The notes beneath the pieces were generated by a model. The model ran no database searches and was not told the origin of the DNA. It saw only the letters and a list, made by a program, of their open reading frames with translations. A stretch of DNA of 64,000 nt from NCBI GenBank assembly GCA_019096065.1, contig JAGUCH010000001.1, forward strand, positions 6,324,001 to 6,388,000, given 5' to 3'. Origin of the DNA: Paracyclopina nana. Its lineage: Eukaryota; Arthropoda; Copepoda; Cyclopoida; Cyclopettidae. Shown in pieces: positions 43,801-55,124 of the stretch; the stretch's first letter is position 1; each line of letters begins with the position of its first letter. Both the position numbers and the translations under genes were made by a program.

Positions 43801-45310
43801 ACTGACCATGGAGGCAGCGCAGCAATTTCCAGCTGAAATATTTGTTGAATTGTTGGCACCAGAGGATTGCCCAATTTGGATGTTGGTGAGGTCAGGTAGT
43901 GAGCCCGGCTTGAGGTCAGAGGAAGTCTCGGGCAGAGCGAGGCTGTAGAGGCTGAAAGAGAAGATGCTCTGTATATGCACTTGCAATGCATAATATCGGT
44001 TGTTACCTGTTCTTCACAGTTTGTACGTCATTGTTGGTACCAAGATGGTGATGCAGCTGAGAGTTGCTTATGTAGGGAGCTGAAAAAATGGCACAAGAAG
44101 AAGAGTATAAATAGTTTGCCTTGTACACAATTCATTGAGCCCAAAAAAAGCCCATCAATAATTCAGGCTAATGGTTGCACATGTAGCATTTCAGGGTGTT
44201 AGTTGTTGGCCCCCACAATGTCAGTAGCTCGCGTTGCTATCCAAATGACTAATTCAAGCTGAGCTGACATCAACTTTTGGTACATGATTCCAACGCTCTC
44301 GATTATGAGCCTCAAATTACATTATCGTATCAAGGATACCAACCTCGTCGTTGCATCGTGGGAGAAGCCCCGTGAAGAGGACTGATGGCTCCATTGGAGC
44401 CTTGAAGGGCCGAGGGCGTGTCAGAAATACTTCCAGCAGGGGACACCACTGAGCTGCTCCGAATGTAGCTGGCCGAGGTGTGTAAGAAAGGATCGGATTT
44501 CACGCGCCTCCACGAGCTCGACGAGTCCGGAGGGATCAAAAGTCCGCACTGCTGCGAGGCCGTAACCCCGGCTGGCACGTTTGAGCTGCTCAGTCTCTCC
44601 GACCCATAGGGCGAAGTGTCTTTTCGATGCTTGTTGCTCCGAATCGGGCCCGTGGTCATGGCCGATGAGCTACCGGAGCTACGGAGCGAGGAGGAGAGCA
44701 TGTTGGACGTCGAGCCCGAGCTGCCCATCCGGGTGTCTCTCAACGAGTGATGCGAGCCCGACATGATGGCCATTGGGCTGCTGCCCATCATGTGCGCAGA
44801 GGACGAGACGGTCACCATGCCCATGAGGGTTGGCGGCGAGTTGGCCATAACGTGGTTCATCTGCAAAAAAGCATCAATTAATATCCAAGCCTTAATTGTG
44901 AGGACTGAAAAAGGAAAAGGTGAGCTTCTATAGATGCGCGGCTCCTTGTTCTTCCTGGCAGTTGAGATTGTGAGTGCGGCCCGGGGGTGCCCTCACCATC
45001 ATCATTTGCCTGGGTGGCTGCTGAATGCAACGATAGTCGTAAACATTCGCGGACTAACAGGTGTGCTGCCTAGAAGCTAGCGTTCGCCTGAGAGAGGTCG
45101 CGAGCCTCGGTCAATAGTTGTACTTACCCTTTGCTGCTGGGTCTGCTGCACGGGGTGCATTGGGGGCGAGGCCACGTTTCCCTTGACGGCCGCGCACTCC
45201 GACATGATCTTGCGGAACTCGGCCTCCTCCTCGGCCCCCTTTTGATTGTGCAGCGCGATTTTCTCCGCAAACTTTCTCGGGTTGGCCCCCGAGGCGGCCA
45301 TGATGTTCAT
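40875..45310 (-). CDS. CRTC: CREB-regulated transcription coactivator (CRTC/TORC)
   Basis: A cAMP- and Ca2+-responsive coactivator that enters the nucleus when dephosphorylated and binds the CREB bZIP. Minus-strand exons: 45310-45128, possible microexon 45020-44997, 44860-44344, 44079-44007, 43951-43774, 43656-43522, 43248-43189, 42774-42592, 42318-42202, 42140-42060, 41988-41815, 41488-41423, 41325-41196, 41129-41012, 40950-40875. All phases agree, giving about 704 residues. The N-terminus has the CREB-binding signature NPRKFAEKIALHNQK. A SIK/AMPK-type site, W-R-R-V-K-S-D-P-F-L-H (Ser near 191), matches the 14-3-3 site of vertebrate CRTC2 Ser171. PGSLPDLTNIQ, the C-terminal PDIILTG and a final acidic LLSD...DPATEE tail complete the family pattern. 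The middle is Ser/Gln/Pro rich. Exon 43248-43189 ends in a GC donor (GCAAGT). A second in-frame ATG at 45301 has the better Kozak context. Confidence 0.94.
44997..45020 (-). other. possible 24-nt CRTC microexon
   Basis: Between CRTC exon 1 and the large second exon, an AG acceptor (TTGCATTCAG) and a strong donor (ATG|GTGAGG) enclose 24 nt in frame, coding Q-P-P-R-Q-M-M-M. Skipping it keeps the reading frame. It could be constitutive, alternative or fortuitous. Confidence 0.45.
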
Positions 45311-46050
45311 GGAGACGGAGTCAGGGGGAGGCGGCTACCCTGATGATGGCTCCTGCGTCGCAGGTCATGGCGCAAAAGCAAAAGTCGCACTTGAGGCCTG
45401 GACACGCAGCACAGTGTGTACTGAAGGCCTCGCCAGCTGCTGCAGCTACAGCAGTGCTACAACGACGACGACGACGACGACGGCGAAGGACGAGTCGCAC
45501 TAGAACAGCCTCCCGTTCCAGGCAGAGCGGGCAGTCACTGCTAGGCTAGAGAGAGAGAGAGAGCAGTTAGAAAGCCGCATGCATGCAGCGACTAGCGCGG
45601 TGGAGAGCTCGCTCCTTGTGTGCTCAAGATCAGCCAACGACTTACTTGCCGCACTACACGCACGTACTACTATTATACGTACGGGGTGGTCGTGTGTGCC
45701 GCAATGCTTTTTTGCCACTGCTACACCAAGCAAGGCTTTGAGCAGGTACTTGCTTGCGAACAATCAACAGCTGAACGACTGGCTTCAGAGGCTGGCTGTG
45801 TAGACTCGACGCTTCTGCGCGGCGTTTGTACCGACAAGAGTCTGTGATGCGCACAGCAAAGCCTGTTTCAGCTTCTTCTTCGCCTATCTCATGACCAACT
45901 TGGATAGATGATGGATGCGGACTAATGACACTTCGCTGTTGCTGCTTTGGCCCGTAGCCCAGGTCGTCCTTGATCATGCGAGCGCATGCGAGCGCAGCTA
46001 AACTATGCGCTAGCCTGTTATACCTTTTTGAAGCTAGCCACACGCACACA
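45311..46050 (-). promoter_or_regulatory. CRTC 5' UTR / proximal upstream region with simple repeats
   Basis: Upstream of the CRTC start codon the sequence is GC-richer than its surroundings. It contains an ACG trinucleotide run (about 45462-45482) and a GA run (about 45549-45564). Open frames on both strands look like base-composition effects. It probably includes the 5' UTR and first exon, but no TATA box or initiator was identified with confidence. Confidence 0.4.
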
Positions 46051-46179
46051 CAAGCTCGACTCGAATGTTGGCAACGCGTCCTGCTTCCCCTTTCTGTTGA
46101 CGCTTTTTACGCAGCCGCTCTCGTTTTCCCAACCGACTATGGTAAATGCGCGCACTATATCTGCGATTGTGTGTTTGAC

Positions 46180-46189
46180 CACGTGACGT
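46180..46189. promoter_or_regulatory. overlapping E-box and CRE half-site upstream of CRTC
   Basis: CACGTG (46180-46185) overlaps TGACGT (46184-46189). It lies about 870 bp upstream of the CRTC start codon and about 540 bp upstream of the Xsc stop codon on the same strand. E-boxes bind bHLH-ZIP factors and TGACGT is the CREB half-site. Function is inference only. Confidence 0.25.
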
Positions 46190-46728
46190 TAGTTGCATTC
46201 ATGCTAAGTAGCAGGAATATTGATAATGATGATAAGACATATATCCTGGAGAAGCAGCAAACACAAAACTACTGCCTAATTTTACTGATAATAGCATACG
46301 AATTCGGTTCTCCACGCCGAGCCCTTGACGCCTGATTGATGCAGCTAGCCAACGAGGTAATTAGCCAAGGATCACAGATGCCCCAAAAAGGAATTTCTTC
46401 GTAGCTAGCGGAGAGGCGCTAGGCCATCAAAGAAACCTGTTTTATAATTCTTTGTCCGTTACTATTGGGCGCAAAACCTGGCTGATCAACTCAAAGCGAC
46501 ACAGAGGAATTTCCCCCATAGAAAATGCTCGTACTTTCAACGCACTAGATAATGGGAGAAGAGAAAAGCACGGTCAAAGGCAAATTCTATTTTTAAAGTA
46601 AAATACATAAAACGAAAGGTCACAGCCACTTGGTTCACTTTTGGTCACATGATAATAAGTAGAACGTAAAGGGGAAAGAGCTATAAATGTTACAAGAAAA
46701 TGAGGGCAAAGAGAAGTCTCGTTTGCAA

Positions 46729-49700
46729 CTAGACAAAGCTGGCATATTTGCTCAAATGTCTGACAGGCTTAGACAAAGCATCTCTTCTAAAGGGATCAGC
46801 CAATACTTGGGAAACGCACACTTCCAAAACGCCAGGCCTCCCCGAATTGACCAAAGTGTTGAGGGCTTCGCTAATCTGCTCGGGTTTTTCCACGCGTATG
46901 CCTTCGCCTCCCATGGTTCGCGAAATCTCCGCAAAGCTAGGGTTGTTCAGGTTGGTGCCCACAAATCGATTCTCGTAAAAGTCCACTTGGTTTTTCTTTT
47001 CGGCGCCCCATTGATTATTGTTGAAGACGACAGCAATAGCTGGAATGCTTTCACGGACGCAAGTTAGCATTTCATTCAGGCTCATTCCCCAGGCGCCATC
47101 TCCCACGTACGCAATGCTCGGCCTCTCGGGTGACCCCAACTTGGCACCCATGGCGCATGGAAACGCATACCCACAATTGCCGAAGCTCATCGCGGCGAAA
47201 AAGGACCGCGGCCTGTCAAACCTCAAGTAGCTGTTGGACACAGAGCAAATGTTGCCAATATCAGTTGACACCATGGCATCCTGAAAACGGAATACAGAGA
47301 TAATTGTGGATTATAAACTTAAGAGGATGCTTATTGAGAGGCTTTTGAGCATTTTTTGCAATTAACAAATTTTTTTAATAATCAATTATAAAGAAATGAT
47401 TACCTTTGGCATGGCCTTTTCCAACTCCCGCAGAGCATGTCGCGGCGCCATTTTTTCCTCAGTGCTCACGCTCATTCCGGTTAATTCTGCCTCCCATTCA
47501 GCCTTGATAGCCTGGGCCTTTTGAACGCGCTCAGCAGCGTTCAATAGGCACGATGGCTGCATTCCAGACAAATGGCTCATTATGGCTTCAGCTGCCAGCT
47601 TTGCATCGCCATGAATTCCAACATCCACGTCTTTTGTCAGCCCAATTCTTCTGTGTGCAGTCTCTACTTGGATGATTTTGGCATTTTTCGGCCAATAATC
47701 AAAGTTATACTGTGGCAGGGAGCCAAAGGGACCTAGCCTAGTTCCCAATGCCAAAACCACATCAGCCTCTGAAATCACTTTCATGGCTGCCTTGGAACCC
47801 TACGATGATGAAGAGAAAACATGAAACAGACAACTACATCAACAGGAAAGCTATTAACTGAATGGAGCCGCCAAATGCTTCAATTTAGTAAGATAATAAT
47901 TAGTGGCTCATTATCTTCCGCGTCTTTGATCGTAGCATGGTTGCGGTTGTTATCGTTTCTTATTTACTGACGAGGTTGCGATGTCAGTAAATAAGAAGCG
48001 ATAACAACCGTAAGCATGCAACGATCAAAGACGCGGAAGATAATAAGCCAGTAACACAATTAACAAGAAATGCGATTTCTCTAATTACGAGATAACACTG
48101 CGATTCATCCTTTTTTGTTGGATATTTTTACATTTCATTCTCTTGTAATTGTTACGTAAAATTCTTGGTGGATTTCCAAAGGTTTTCCTGCTAATGATCG
48201 AGAGCCCTGAGTATCCTAAAAGCTTTACGAGATAGATCTCAATATGTCATTCATTCCAATCATGGCGTAATCAATTGTTCACCTTTCATCTCTTTAATTG
48301 ATTTTACGTGGATTGGCTAGGCAACAACACCATGAATGTTTACCAGTCTTAGGTTATTTCATGTGCCATTGCTGCAGCGAGGTTTAAGTGTACCTGATAT
48401 CCCAAAGGGCCCATGAGAAGTGGATGAGATTTGGGGAAGGCATCATTGTGCAAATATGTAGTGCAAACTGGGGCCTGCAAATGATCAGCCAATTTAACTG
48501 CATCATCAACCCCATCTGCCATGACAACTCCACCGCCAGAAACAATCACAGGGTTTTGGCACTCGACAAAAGCTCAGCAGCCTCAAGGAGGGCTTGTGGG
48601 CCTCCAGCTGATCTTTCAATTACATTGGGAGGCGGAATTTTGGCCTCGATGTCGCCATAAAACATATCTCTGGGGATGTTGAGTTGGACAGGCCCTCTTT
48701 CCAGCATGGCGTAATTGAAGCACCTGTTCGTGAATTCCGCCATTCTCTTGGGAGAACAAACGTGTGCCTGGTACTTGGTTATCTCCGAAAAAATTGGCAG
48801 CTGGAAGGGAAAATAATTAAATTTACTTCATAATCTGACATCCACTCCACCATGGCTTACTAAAAAAACAGAATATTGCTAAACCATTGCTCCTCTTCTA
48901 AAAAATCTTCAACACAATCGCAACTAATTTTAACTGCTTCTAATCATATTTCTTTTTATTATGAAAGAGTGCCACATCCAAGCCGAACCGATTCCAGTTA
49001 CCACTTTCTAGCTGCACTAGAGTGGCGCTGGTTGCACGTCATTGATCAGCGTTGCTAGACATAGCATTAGCAGTCCTTAGTAGGACAAGTAAACCAAAAA
49101 AAGTGTATCGCATCGAATTCACGACATAGTGAAATATGTTGCTTCCACTTTCACTCAAGAATTTCGAATACAGTTGTTAATTCGGTTCTTTATGTGCCGT
49201 GTTGCAATGAGAATTCGATTACACGAGCAAAAGAAATTTGGCTGTTAGCGTAACTTTTGGGGATATTTCGCGTACAACATCTGTCAGATTCTCAACGAAT
49301 TGCAAAAAAACAATAACAAAATCAAACTAGTTGAGCCGGCGACAGCATGTCCACGTGTCCCGCCTACTGTCTCGCTAACTGTGAAATATGGTCACCTGGT
49401 TTGTTTCTTGGAAGCCTCCGAGGCCATTCGTCAGAGAGCCGGTTTCTGGAGTGATGACAACGACAGGAGAATGGGCCCAATACGCGGCTGCCACTCCCGT
49501 GACAAAGTTGGTGATTCCGGGTCCGTTTTGAGCAATGCAAACTCCGGGTTTGTTGGTCACCCTGGAGTAACCGTCGGCCATGTGCACTGCATTCTGCTCG
49601 TGCTGCACAGAGACAAACCGGATTCCGGCCGGGGGAAAAATGTCCAATGCGTCCATAAAGGCCGAGCCAACGATGCCAAAAACCGTGTCGGTGCCGTGAG

Positions 49701-49737
49701 CCGCCATTGTTTCTACGAAGGCCTCACTGGAAGTCAT
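46729..49737 (-). CDS. xsc: sulfoacetaldehyde acetyltransferase-like ThDP enzyme (Xsc), with a frameshift
   Basis: Xsc (EC 2.3.3.15) converts sulfoacetaldehyde plus phosphate to acetyl phosphate and sulfite, the C-S cleavage step of bacterial taurine breakdown. Four minus-strand exons: 49737-49396, 48800-48394, 47799-47404, 47280-46729. All introns are phase 0, giving about 565 residues against about 590-600 in bacteria. The match to bacterial Xsc runs end to end: SEAFVET near the start, HEQ with the ThDP-activating Glu (about 47), AQNGPGITNFVT, GLGGFQET, GPLGYQGSKAAMK, LGTRLGPFG, VSTDIGNI, GDGAWGMS (ThDP/Mg motif, about 442), QWGAEKKNQVDFY and DPFRRDALSKPVR. It is not the related HACL1: the C-terminus lacks a peroxisomal tripeptide. 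Exon 2 lacks one base in an A-run (plus-strand T-run 48554-48557), which breaks the frame after A-K. Intron 3 (between exons 2 and 3) holds a family B MITE. Confidence 0.9.
47905..48049. mobile_element. MITE family B copy in an Xsc intron
   Basis: A 145-bp palindrome starting GGCTCATTATCTTCCGCG, with AGT duplicated at 47902-47904 and 48050-48052. It lies between Xsc exons 2 and 3 and is nearly identical to the copies at 13626 and 23194. Confidence 0.88.
48551..48557 (-). other. single-base frameshift in Xsc exon 2
   Basis: On the minus strand the frame reads ...Ala-Lys, then GCC AAA ACC CTG TGA. The next frame continues directly into the conserved Val-Ile-Val-Ser-Gly-Gly-Gly. The shift falls at a run of four A. 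Exon 2 is 407 nt, one short of a multiple of three, while both neighbouring introns are phase 0. That supports one missing base. Confidence 0.8.
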
Positions 49738-52700
49738 TTTGGTCAATTTCGTTCTCCACTCTGGCTGGCTTCTATTGTTGCTGAAAAATGAGTCAGGTAA
49801 AGATTTTCGTTTTTATCTCTATCAGTTGAACTTTTCCCGGGTGGAATCTATTTTTACCCACGTTTTTCGACGTAGTTTTAGATCAGGGGAATCGGCGGAG
49901 GTTTGGAAATGCCAGAAGATCTTTCCATCTTTTTGTTCTTGCCTGTTTCAATTTTGGGCTGCATTTATGAAAGGTTGCCTCAGTACCGGTTTTTTTACAA
50001 ATGGTACATTTGTTTCTATGCCAGAATCGATTTTTAAGATATCGTGGTATTGAGATTCAATGTGTGGCTTTGATCTTGGCAACTCGAGTTTCAAGCCTGA
50101 TGATCTTATTTCGATTACATTTTTAGTTAACTACTTTCCTGAGCTGGGTAGTAATAAAGTTACAGTTAAGAACAGTTTCAGATTCGAACATTTTGATGTA
50201 TTTTTATCCTCTTCTTCGAACCACAGCTACAAACTTTAAAGACTTATGAATCCTAGCAGCGCGTTTTTGGAGCTTTTAAAAGCTCATTACTGAGGTTAGC
50301 AGTATTCAGAGGCTGTGTAAAATATCGCAAACTAGGACTGATAATGCCTCCTGAGCTGGGAAACGAAAAATTGTTAAGTCACCGGTAATCTTATCAGATC
50401 CAATTTTTCCACCAAGCATCGGTATTGGGGGACAGTTTTGCTACATTAGGTTGTGATAGGCTATATGTTACCTCTCGAGTTTCTCTTGCAATTGCTGATA
50501 TGAATTTGCACTTTGATGCATTGTTCTTGATATTTGGTTTAAAGCCGAAGCATGGTTAATCCGAACTACGGATCTTGCCAAAAATAAGGGTAACGTTGCA
50601 GCCATTTCTAGAAAATATAGTTTTACTCGGTCTTAGCGGGTGAACTTTGGGGTTAGAAATGATCTAAACATGTTCGCAGTTCTTGCTTTTATTACGAAAA
50701 GTTGCTAACACATCGAGAACAAATTGTTGAAATTATAAATTTTATTTTTGTTGCGCATTACATTATTGAGTCCATATCTAATGTAAGGCAAAAAGGATTA
50801 CTATTTTGTGTTTAACGGGTACATAGAAGAAAGTGCGCAGTGGATTTGTTGCTAAGCTATGTTGGGAGAAAATCTGTTTATTTTTAGCCTTTTATAGTTC
50901 CAGTTTTTGGTTCATGTGATCGCTTTTCATGGCAGTTAGAAGCTTGCTTTTTGGCTGAACGAGGTTGCGTTAAAGCAAGCTTAATTGTTCCGTCTGCTTC
51001 AGTATAAATAATCCGTTTCATAATCTCTTTTTTACATCAATCCTTTTGCTTCTTAAACCTTACGGCCTTCATGTGACTATGTCAATATTCATGTGAAGCT
51101 ATTGAATATTGCTTTGTTGGTCATTATCATAGACCAAAAATTAAAATTAATTCAGTTTTGAATATTGGCAGTGTTTCATTTACTGCTTGGGTTGAATATA
51201 CAATACGTTGCACCAGAGCAGTAACTGGTATATTAATTTGAATATCTCGCCAATAAAAGAGGTGCTTCAATTTCCTAGGAAGGCCGACATTAGCCACTTA
51301 GTGTCAAGAACGGAAACCTTTCACATGTCTTTTTGCCTTGTCTGGAAAAATGTGTGCGTTTCATCCTGTGAATGAGGACAGTTGTCGAGGGCTTCTTCTT
51401 TTCCAAGTGGCCACATTCAAAAGCAAAAGAGGTTGGAATGGTTTTCTTATACCCATAGTTGCCTTTCTGGCACTGTCCTTATCTTGTGAATCTGTGGTTT
51501 TGCCGGCATTTGGCTCCTTTTCTTTAAATCCCATTTTGCTAAGTGGTCTTCTCAACTAATGCTGCTGTGACAATCAGCGGCATAGCAAGATTTTTAGAGC
51601 TTGGGGGTTCCGAGTTCCCTCCGAGTCATTTCCTTCTTTTTGCTCCTCTACTGCTGCTGCATGCATTTTGCTCACGTGGCCGCCTTCCAAGACGAGAAAA
51701 AATACTTTTTCTTCCCATTTCTTAACGCATTATTAAGTTTAGGGTGTAATTGCATTTGGCGTATGTATTCCCTTTGCTCCTCAACTTCTAGCATTTTAGC
51801 TTCAGGGTTCAACCGTATACATTTTCTCGGTTGGGACGGCAGCTAATGGTATTTTTTCAAAACGCTAGATTAAAAATTCGAATTTGACTCTCCGATACAA
51901 AATGGACGCTGTTATTGTTGCCTATATGTTGCTACTCCTGTGAAGTTGAATGACAAAGTGCGGAGTCGATCACTATCGATCATGTGTGTCATATGCAATT
52001 TTTCTCAAATCTATGTCATTGACAGCACAAGCTGTCATTTTTATGCAGCCCTATTGCCATGTGAAGGTGCTGGAGAGAGGAGGAAGAAAATATTGCATGT
52101 AGTACAAGATGTCTACGCCTCAAATCATCCGGGAATTTTTCTTGCTCTATGTCATCCCAGTCACGTAGATCATTTTGAGATCATTGGCAACCCTAATCTT
52201 GAGATGTCTGAGGAGTGAGCGTACAATTTACCTGTGAAGGGTTTTTTTTGCCGGAGGAATAAATTTGTCAGAAACTTTTCTTGGCCATAAAAAAGTTTAT
52301 TTTTGTCGTTTCTTTGGGCCAAGTGAATTTGCCTTTTCTTCTCGATTTTTCAAGCATAGAATAGTTAGCATCAAAATATTACCTTGGATTTAGGGCAGTG
52401 TTGTCATAAAGCAGCAAGGCAAATTGATGTATCTCTTTTGCTCCCCTAAATCGGCCTTTGGGGCCATCCACGTGCAAGCGTTTGCCTCCAGTTTTTTAGC
52501 CTCCACTACCTAATACTAGGGCGTTGTGTTCACATTTGCGAAGGAAGAAGGGCTCTCTTTCTTTCTTCTTTTCCCTCCTGCTCCACTACAACCCATCCTG
52601 TTCTTAAATGTTTTGCCTTCACATCGGGCCCTTTGTTTCCTTTTTTGCCAGCTGCAATCCTTAATCAATTGAGATGCTAAAAATAGCTGATACTAGAAAC

Positions 52701-55124
52701 TGAGAAGATGCTGATGTAGAGCATTTTTTGCCCACTTTCGCTAGTGTGCTGCTTTAGGGCAGGGCCAGCCTTGCTTTCCACACTTGCACTTTCAGGATCT
52801 GGCCGTGTTGGGCCTTTTGTACATTTTTTGTTCCGGTAATTGCTCTTGAATCCGAATTAGTGGCCGACTTTTTGACCGGCAAATTGACCTACATATGTTT
52901 TCTATGCATGCTTCTCTCGCGGTGAGCAATGTTCTCTTTTTTCGCATTCTCTGCCAAGTTTTTATGGTTTGTCTGACTTGTTGGCCAAGAAGTTTTTCCG
53001 ATAAAGAAGGAGGTGGACAACTTTCAATAAACCAATCAAGTCAATAATTAAATGCTTCAAATTAGCCACGGTCGACCGGAAAAGCTTCAACAGGGCGCGA
53101 TTCTGCTCTTAAATATAGCAGTAGTGTCTGTATTCTATGAGCCCCAACCTCAGCCTTATACAGCCTCCGTCCTCAGCCTCTTTTCACCATGTTAAGAAGA
53201 GCAGAAATGTGTGTCGTGCCGGCCTTTTTACTATCCAAAAAGTCTATATAGCAGCAGCATGTGTGGGTGCGCGCTCTTCACCATTGTCGAGAGTGAGGAT
53301 CGAAAAGAGCTCGAGTTCAGTGAAGGCGGCCAAGTGCTTGCTTGGCTTTGGGTCCCTGTAGAACTACTTGCAAAAAATGAGCCTCTTCCTGCTTTTGACA
53401 TTGCCTGTCAGCTTTTTTTACAGGATACGACCGTGTCTCTTCTTTGTGCCTTGTTTGGTCAATTGAGACTGTATCAAAAGCTCATCAATCTTAGCCGAAC
53501 TTTCCAAACTGTTGTTGGGTGCGGGAGTGTTGGTTGTTTATGCCCCCATACAATGCTCAACAGGCCTGAAAATTACTTTCAGTCAATGGAGAAACTACTA
53601 CTGCATTAGCAATTAGAGATCCACCGTCAAGGCTGCGCATATCGGGGAGCTTGCACTTTTATGAGTGCTCCTAGAATAATTTAGCAGTTTATTCCGTCAA
53701 ACTATCGATTGTTGGCTCCAATTCTGGGTGGAAAGGATTTGAATCTGCATGTTTTGGGACGAAAGAAAGGGGGGAGTGTAAAATACATATTTTGGCAGGA
53801 AGGCAGGCAAAGTTTTTCCTGTAGTACTGTCATTAATGGGCTTTGTGATGAAAAGAGTTTGGAAGTTTTAGCCATCCCATTCTTGTGTTGCGGTCCTTCG
53901 CTGGCTCTCTCTTCTTAGTTTTAAGTGCTTCAAGAGTGGTTTTAACAGCGCCCATCAATCACTTTTATGACGCTTACATTCAAAGTCCATTTTCTATGAT
54001 TATCGTCTCGTCGTGGATTCTTCCTTTTTCCCGAGCTGCTGTATAAAGGAGAAGATAGTCCTTTCTTTGCTAATGGCTAGTCAGACATGAGTGACGGAAG
54101 CGCTAGAAATGGCCAAATTAGATCAGCAGAAGCAGCTCGCTAGGAAGTGTATGTGGCAGAATATACCATACACACATTTATTCTTGGATACCAAGGCCGA
54201 GAGCTGCATGGCGTGGTGAGGAAAAAGAGGCGTGCCAAGAAAGTTGATTATTTGACCTCCTCTATTTATCTTGTTTTCCTAACTCGTTTAGCCATGAAGT
54301 GACCATTCGGTTTTCTCAACCCATAAATAACGCATAGTGTAGTACCATCTTCGCGCGCACAGCACTTCAATGCTATTCGTTGACTACCTTTTTTCGCAGC
54401 CTTTTTACCTTGCCTCTCTCTCTCTCTCTCTTTCTAGATTGCTCGTATCCTGGCTTCTGGTATGGCAAACATGCCTTTGTTCGACAATACGACATTGTTT
54501 TTTACTCATTTCTCAGCCCTATTGAGTCCAAGTCGAAGGAGCTTGCGAAAAAAACCGCGCATCAGCGCCTCCCAGCGACCACTCTTGTCAACGGAATGAG
54601 CAGAAAAGGCTTTGCAGCAGCAAGGGCAGCAGTCGCAGCAGCCTTGAAGAATGGGCCACTAGCAGCCCTAAAAGTGAAAGCTCGTTTCCCTCCAGTTTGT
54701 AGTTGTAACGTCAGAGCTGGTTGGCTTTTTTGCTAGCTGGGCCGACCCGAGCGTTCATGCTAGGCGCAGAGAAAGCTTCCTTGGCAGAGAGCAAGCAAGC
54801 AAGCATCCTTGGGAGCCTTCTTTCGCTTTGGCTTTATTGGGAGGGACCGTATTCAGCTCAGTACTGCTGTGGAGTGAGTCCTGCACACGTACAAAATACA
54901 TCATTAACGTCAAAATAACACAATGAGGTGAAATGATTGTCAGGACTCAAGCGGTCATCAAGATGACTGGCTTAGCCCAACTACTGCCAGGCTGATACCC
55001 CCGCGAAATAATTATTGTGAGCAAGAGGGAATAATTTTGCTACCATGGCCTTCGTCACCTGAAATTTGAATGGAGAGAAGAGAAATTTTCAGTGATTTGA
55101 TTCATAATTGATTGATAGCCGAAC
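49738..55124. other. no gene recognised between Xsc and the nAChR gene
   Basis: This stretch must hold the promoters or 5' UTRs of the divergent Xsc (minus) and nAChR (plus) genes. The longest frame, about 132 codons at 53211-53609 plus, has no recognisable domain. A CT run near 54415-54434 is the only simple repeat. No transposon ends were found, in contrast to the left half of the window. Confidence 0.45.

Noticed and set aside
45654..46049. 131-codon minus-strand frame upstream of CRTC
   Set aside because: GC-rich, with overlapping frames on both strands of similar length and no recognisable domain. More likely 5' UTR composition.
46729..49737. 2-hydroxyacyl-CoA lyase (HACL1), the usual animal ThDP lyase and a neighbour in theme to PEX1
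   Set aside because: Segments such as AQNGPGITNFVT, GLGGFQET, QWGAEKKNQVDFY and DPFRRDALSKPVR are Xsc signatures. The C-terminus has no peroxisomal targeting tripeptide.
49300..49791. 163-codon plus-strand frame
   Set aside because: It is the antisense shadow of Xsc exon 1, whose minus-strand translation is clearly conserved.
53211..53609. 132-codon plus-strand frame
   Set aside because: No recognisable domain, no good splice partners, and length not far above chance for this base composition.
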